Below, piece after piece: positions 61,411-64,000 of a stretch of DNA of 64,000 nt (within the stretch, counting starts at the first letter, position 1; every line of letters begins with the position of its first letter). The notes below the pieces were generated by a model. It searched no databases and had not been told where the DNA came from. It saw nothing but the letters and a program-made list of their open reading frames with translations. A program made the position numbers and the translations under genes. Source of the stretch: Rhizobiales bacterium SYSU XM002 (GTDB taxonomy: Bacteria; Pseudomonadota; Alphaproteobacteria; Rhizobiales; Beijerinckiaceae); the NCBI GenBank assembly GCA_009846685.1, contig VWVY01000003.1:1-64000 (forward strand), given 5' to 3'.

Positions 61411-62055
61411 TCAGAACGGATTCCAGGTCGATTGCGAGGTGAACTTGAGATAGCCGATGTTGACCCCAAGCCGGGCACCGACGCCGGACCGGATCGGCAC
61501 GACGATGATGTCGTTCGCAGTCAGTGCAGTCATCCCGAACCCACCGATGAAATACGCCGAACCGTCGATCCCGGCGAAGCGCTGGTAGATGCCTGCCACC
61601 CGGGGCAGGCGATAAACGAGCATCATCGTCCGGTCGCCGTCACCCCCAAAATCGAACCCGACCGAAGGGCCCTGCCAGAACACCTTCCGGTCGCCGGCGT
61701 TGCGCGTGTAGAGCACGCCCTCGCCATACCGCAGCCCGCCAACGAAAGCGCCGGAGGCCTCCTGCCCGAGGATATAACCATTGGGTTCGCCCCAGCGTCG
61801 CGTCGCCTCCTCGATTGTCAGCGCCAACCCGCGTGAGACCGTGCCGAAGAACCGGTGTCCGGAACCGACGAGTTCGCTGGTTGAAAACGTGGCGTTGCCG
61901 GGTCGCGAACGCTGCTGCGCAAGAACCTCGAAAGGAAATGCTGCGAGAATGAGAAGCGCCAGAGCCGGTAGCACCCTTGCAAGCCAACCGGAAAAACCGG
62001 CCGGGCACCGCGGGTCGATGCGGGTGATGGAGCTGTCGTGGGGGCGTGCCGTCAT
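61411..62055 (-). CDS. DUF1134 (EipA-like) periplasmic envelope protein
   Basis: About 214 residues from the ATG at 62055 (or 62079). A signal-type hydrophobic segment (LPALALLILAAFPFEVLAQ) precedes the DUF1134 domain, with the characteristic EATRRWGEPNGYILGQEASG, then FVGGLRYGEGVLYTRNAG and FWQGPSVGFDFGGDGDR, up to the terminal RLGVNIGYLKFTSQSTWNPF. In Brucella the family member EipA is a periplasmic beta-barrel-like protein needed for cell-envelope integrity. The role here is assumed similar. Confidence 0.9.
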   Translation of the reverse strand: MTARPHDSSITRIDPRCPAGFSGWLARVLPALALLILAAFPFEVLAQQRSRPGNATFSTSELVGSGHRFFGTVSRGLALTIEEATRRWGEPNGYILGQEASGAFVGGLRYGEGVLYTRNAGDRKVFWQGPSVGFDFGGDGDRTMMLVYRLPRVAGIYQRFAGIDGSAYFIGGFGMTALTANDIIVVPIRSGVGARLGVNIGYLKFTSQSTWNPF

Positions 62056-62153
62056 GTCTGCCTCGATCGGTCCGGTCATGCTAGGGGGCGGAAAGCGTCG
62101 TTGGGAGAAACGTCTTGGGAGAAGGTAGGCGCCGGATAAGCATCTGATTCGCG

Positions 62154-62702
62154 ATGATGACGAGAGTTCACCGACAAAGCGGCGTTCTCAAGGCCGAAAT
62201 TGACACCGCAGTCCGCAACGGAGTGCGGTGGCGCGGTTTGCTGCGTCTTCTTACCATATCCTTCGCCCTTTCTGTCGCGAGCCCGAATGTCCTTTCGCAG
62301 GGCATCCGCATCGGCGATGATATTGTTTCGGACCCCCTGACCGGTGCGGCCCTGCTGGGGTTCGATCCCGTCGCCTATTTCATCGATCACAAGGCGCGGC
62401 GAGGATCGGAAACGCATCAGGCGATGTTCGGTGGCAAGCTCTGGCTTTTCACCTCGGATGCCAACAAGAACGCCTTCGTCTCCAATCCGAAACCCTACGT
62501 GCCGGCATTTGGGGGCTATGACCCCGTCGGTGTCGCGGCCGGCATCGCGGTTTCCGGCAGTCCTGAGTTTTTCGCCGTCGAGGAAAGCCGCATCTACCTT
62601 TTCCGGCATGCCCGTTCGCGCGATGCCTTCCTTGCCGACCGGGCGATCCTCGAGCAGGCCGAGCGGAATTGGCCGCAGGTCAAGCTCGATCTCGTGCCCT
62701 GA
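62154..62702 (+). CDS. YHS-domain family exported protein
   Basis: A 182-residue protein (ATG at 62154 or 62157) with a hydrophobic N-terminal segment (LLRLLTISFALSVASPNVLS) that should act as a signal peptide or anchor. The remainder is a YHS-like domain: LLGFDPVAYFIDHKARRGSE, then LWLFTSDANKNAFVSNPKPY and PAFGGYDPVGVAAG, without the usual cysteines. Proteins of this kind occur widely in Alphaproteobacteria with no known reaction. It converges with the cysQ-like gene, with the stop codons adjacent. Confidence 0.82.
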   Translation: MMTRVHRQSGVLKAEIDTAVRNGVRWRGLLRLLTISFALSVASPNVLSQGIRIGDDIVSDPLTGAALLGFDPVAYFIDHKARRGSETHQAMFGGKLWLFTSDANKNAFVSNPKPYVPAFGGYDPVGVAAGIAVSGSPEFFAVEESRIYLFRHARSRDAFLADRAILEQAERNWPQVKLDLVP

Positions 62703-63506
62703 TCAGATCGGTCGACACTCGGCGAGATCCTCGGCACAACGCAGCGCGATGAAATCCGGATTGTCCCACCCCGATACCCGCGCACCATAGGCGAGATGCC
62801 GACCATCCAGCCCGAAGACACCGCCGCCGAGCGCGCGCAGGATCGCGTCCCCCGCCGCGATATCCCATTGCATCGTCCGCCCGATGCGGGGGTAGATATC
62901 CGCCTCGCCCTCGGCGAGACGCGCGAACTTGAGCGCGGAATTCTCCTGCCGGATCTCGGAAACAGCCAGTTTGCGGCATAAAAGTCGGCTCGCTTCAGCG
63001 GCATGAACGGAGCTGATGATCGCGATCCGTCCCTCGCGACGGCGCGGGCAGAGATGGATCGGCTCGACGGACTGGAAATTCCTGTCACCGACATGAAACG
63101 CCCCGTCGCCGGCCCACCAGCTTCGGCCGCTGGCCGGCGCGTGGATCGCTCCGGCAACAGGTTCGCCCTGCCGCACAAGCGCGAGCAACACGCAATAGTC
63201 TTCGCCCCCGCCAAGATAGGCCTTGGTGCCGTCGAGCGGATCGACAAGGAAGAACGGTTCTTCGGGCGCACGGGAATGGCTCTCGGCGTTCTCTTCCGAA
63301 ATGATCGCGAATTGCGGAAAAGCCGCGCCAAGGCGCGTCAGCAGCAATTGCTCCGATGCGATATCGGCCTCGCTGACGGGCGAACCGTCAGGCTTGGTCG
63401 CACTGCCGCATCGCCCCTCGCGAAAACGCCGCAGGACGTCGCCTGCCTCGGCGGCGAACTCCGCCAACACTCGCGCGATCTTGTCCCGATTGCCGGTCGC
63501 CAACAT
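62703..63506 (-). CDS. cysQ: 3'(2'),5'-bisphosphate nucleotidase (CysQ-like)
   Basis: 267 residues from the ATG at 63506; the frame continues upstream to 63953 only by chance, antisense to chpT. It is an inositol-monophosphatase-fold enzyme: metal site residues in ISEENAE, VDPLDGTKAYLGGGEDY and WDIAAGDAILRALGG. The KAYLGG variant after DPLDGT is typical of CysQ, which hydrolyses 3'-phosphoadenosine 5'-phosphate, the by-product of PAPS-dependent sulfation. It is far from cysD-cysNC (57 kb), so a direct link is only functional. myo-Inositol phosphatase is a less likely alternative. Confidence 0.88.
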   Translation of the reverse strand: MLATGNRDKIARVLAEFAAEAGDVLRRFREGRCGSATKPDGSPVSEADIASEQLLLTRLGAAFPQFAIISEENAESHSRAPEEPFFLVDPLDGTKAYLGGGEDYCVLLALVRQGEPVAGAIHAPASGRSWWAGDGAFHVGDRNFQSVEPIHLCPRRREGRIAIISSVHAAEASRLLCRKLAVSEIRQENSALKFARLAEGEADIYPRIGRTMQWDIAAGDAILRALGGGVFGLDGRHLAYGARVSGWDNPDFIALRCAEDLAECRPI

Positions 63507-63665
63507 GCCTTCCGTCCCCGTCGGCCCGAACCGACGCCGATTCCACAACATAGGCCAGATTATTGAAGATGAAAGCGTCGACGCGGGGTTGGCGCATCGG
63601 CACGGCGCATGTATCACGCAGGAGAGAACGGAATCGCGGGTAATTTTCAGGAACGGGGGCCATTC

Positions 63666-64000
63666 ATGTCGGACACGCTCAAGACAATCGATCTCGCGGC
63701 GCTCGATCTCGCGGCTCTGCTGTGCTCGCGCGTGTGCCACGATGCCGTCGGCCCGATCGGCGCGATCGTCAATGGCCTCGAGCTTCTCGATGAGGACAAC
63801 AGCCCCGAGACGCAGGAACTTTCGCTCGAATTGATCCGCAAGAGCGCCCGCCAGGCATCCGCTCGCCTGCAGTTCGCCCGCATCGCGTTCGGCGCGGCCG
63901 GTTCCGCCGGTTCGGCGGTCGACCTCGGCTACGCCCAGCAACTGACCACCCAATTAATGGCGGACGAGAAGGTCACGCTTGACTGGAATACGCCCCGGCT
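63666..64000 (+). CDS. chpT: Histidine phosphotransferase ChpT, N-terminal part (runs off the right edge)
   Basis: An open frame begins at the ATG at 63666 (GGAACGGGGG upstream) and continues past the window end (111 complete codons seen). The N-terminal helix carries the phosphorylatable histidine in CSRVCHDAVGPIGAIVNG, the ChpT-type DHp helix, followed by GLELLDED and SARLQFARIAFGAAG. ChpT relays phosphate from CckA to CtrA and CpdR in the alphaproteobacterial cell-cycle circuit. No stop codon lies in the visible part. It is divergent from cysQ with about 160 bases between. Confidence 0.88.
   Translation, partial: MSDTLKTIDLAALDLAALLCSRVCHDAVGPIGAIVNGLELLDEDNSPETQELSLELIRKSARQASARLQFARIAFGAAGSAGSAVDLGYAQQLTTQLMADEKVTLDWNTPR

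Noticed and set aside
1-64000. CRISPR arrays, rRNA or tRNA genes, phage genes, replication origin
   Set aside because: I saw no regularly spaced repeats, no recognisable rRNA or tRNA segment, and no integrase or phage structural gene. I could not run a covariance or repeat search, so a missed tRNA is not fully excluded.

Overview
The window looks like chromosomal DNA of a GC-rich alphaproteobacterium, most probably of the order Hyphomicrobiales (Rhizobiales). Signs of this are an Irr-type Fur regulator, a DUF1134/EipA envelope protein, a PmtA-like phospholipid N-methyltransferase beside a PlcP-like phosphoesterase, and the start of a ChpT histidine phosphotransferase at the right edge. I do not assign a genus.

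Region 1 (1-25.6 kb) is an accessory envelope polysaccharide/lipid island with insertion-sequence remnants and lower, more variable GC. It opens with the 5' end of an IS3-family element that cuts an FkbM methyltransferase gene. An intact FkbM gene, a fused GT2-GT4 glycosyltransferase and a TPR protein follow. Divergent from these are cysD-cysNC (PAPS synthesis) and a Stf0-type sulfotransferase. A second sulfotransferase, a fatty-acid-hydroxylase-like enzyme, a methyltransferase, a PF10118 protein and an LpxL-like acyltransferase lie between these and a 2475-residue reducing type I polyketide synthase. The synthase is translationally coupled to an alpha-oxoamine synthase. I infer a locus for a polyketide-derived, sphingoid-like amino lipid that may be sulfated and glycosylated.

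Region 2 (26-36.3 kb) holds an Hsp70-like ATPase, a glutamate/aspartate-type ABC transporter (gltI-J-K-L order), a lipid-remodelling group (Agt-like glycosyltransferase, PlcP-like phosphoesterase, PmtA-like methyltransferase) with a good Pho box, and a pair of periplasmic M16 proteases.

Region 3 (36.3-52.3 kb) is a complete aerobic benzoyl-CoA (box) cluster, all on the minus strand: DUF4863 protein, benzoate-CoA ligase, alpha/beta hydrolase, boxD; boxC, boxB, boxA, thioesterase; boxR; livKHMGF; and irr. Every presumed transcription unit is preceded by one or more TGCA-N6-TGCA type repeats at exact 10-bp spacing, the pattern described for the BoxR relative BzdR. The same repeat, tripled, lies in front of irr, which suggests that iron control is tied to this iron-demanding pathway.

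Region 4 (52.4-64 kb) carries an AceE/MdeB-type 2-oxoacid dehydrogenase E1 divergent from an Lrp/AsnC regulator, an enoyl-CoA hydratase, an L-fucose/L-idonate-like sugar oxidation group (Zn alcohol dehydrogenase, SDR, aldo/keto reductase, lactonase, FucU mutarotase), a membrane-anchored coiled-coil protein, DUF1134 and YHS-domain envelope proteins, a CysQ-like 3'-phosphoadenosine phosphatase, and the 5' part of chpT.

Start codons were adjusted where ribosome binding sites, 4-nt overlaps or family length favoured an internal start. Long reading frames antisense to the box genes are treated as codon-bias shadows.
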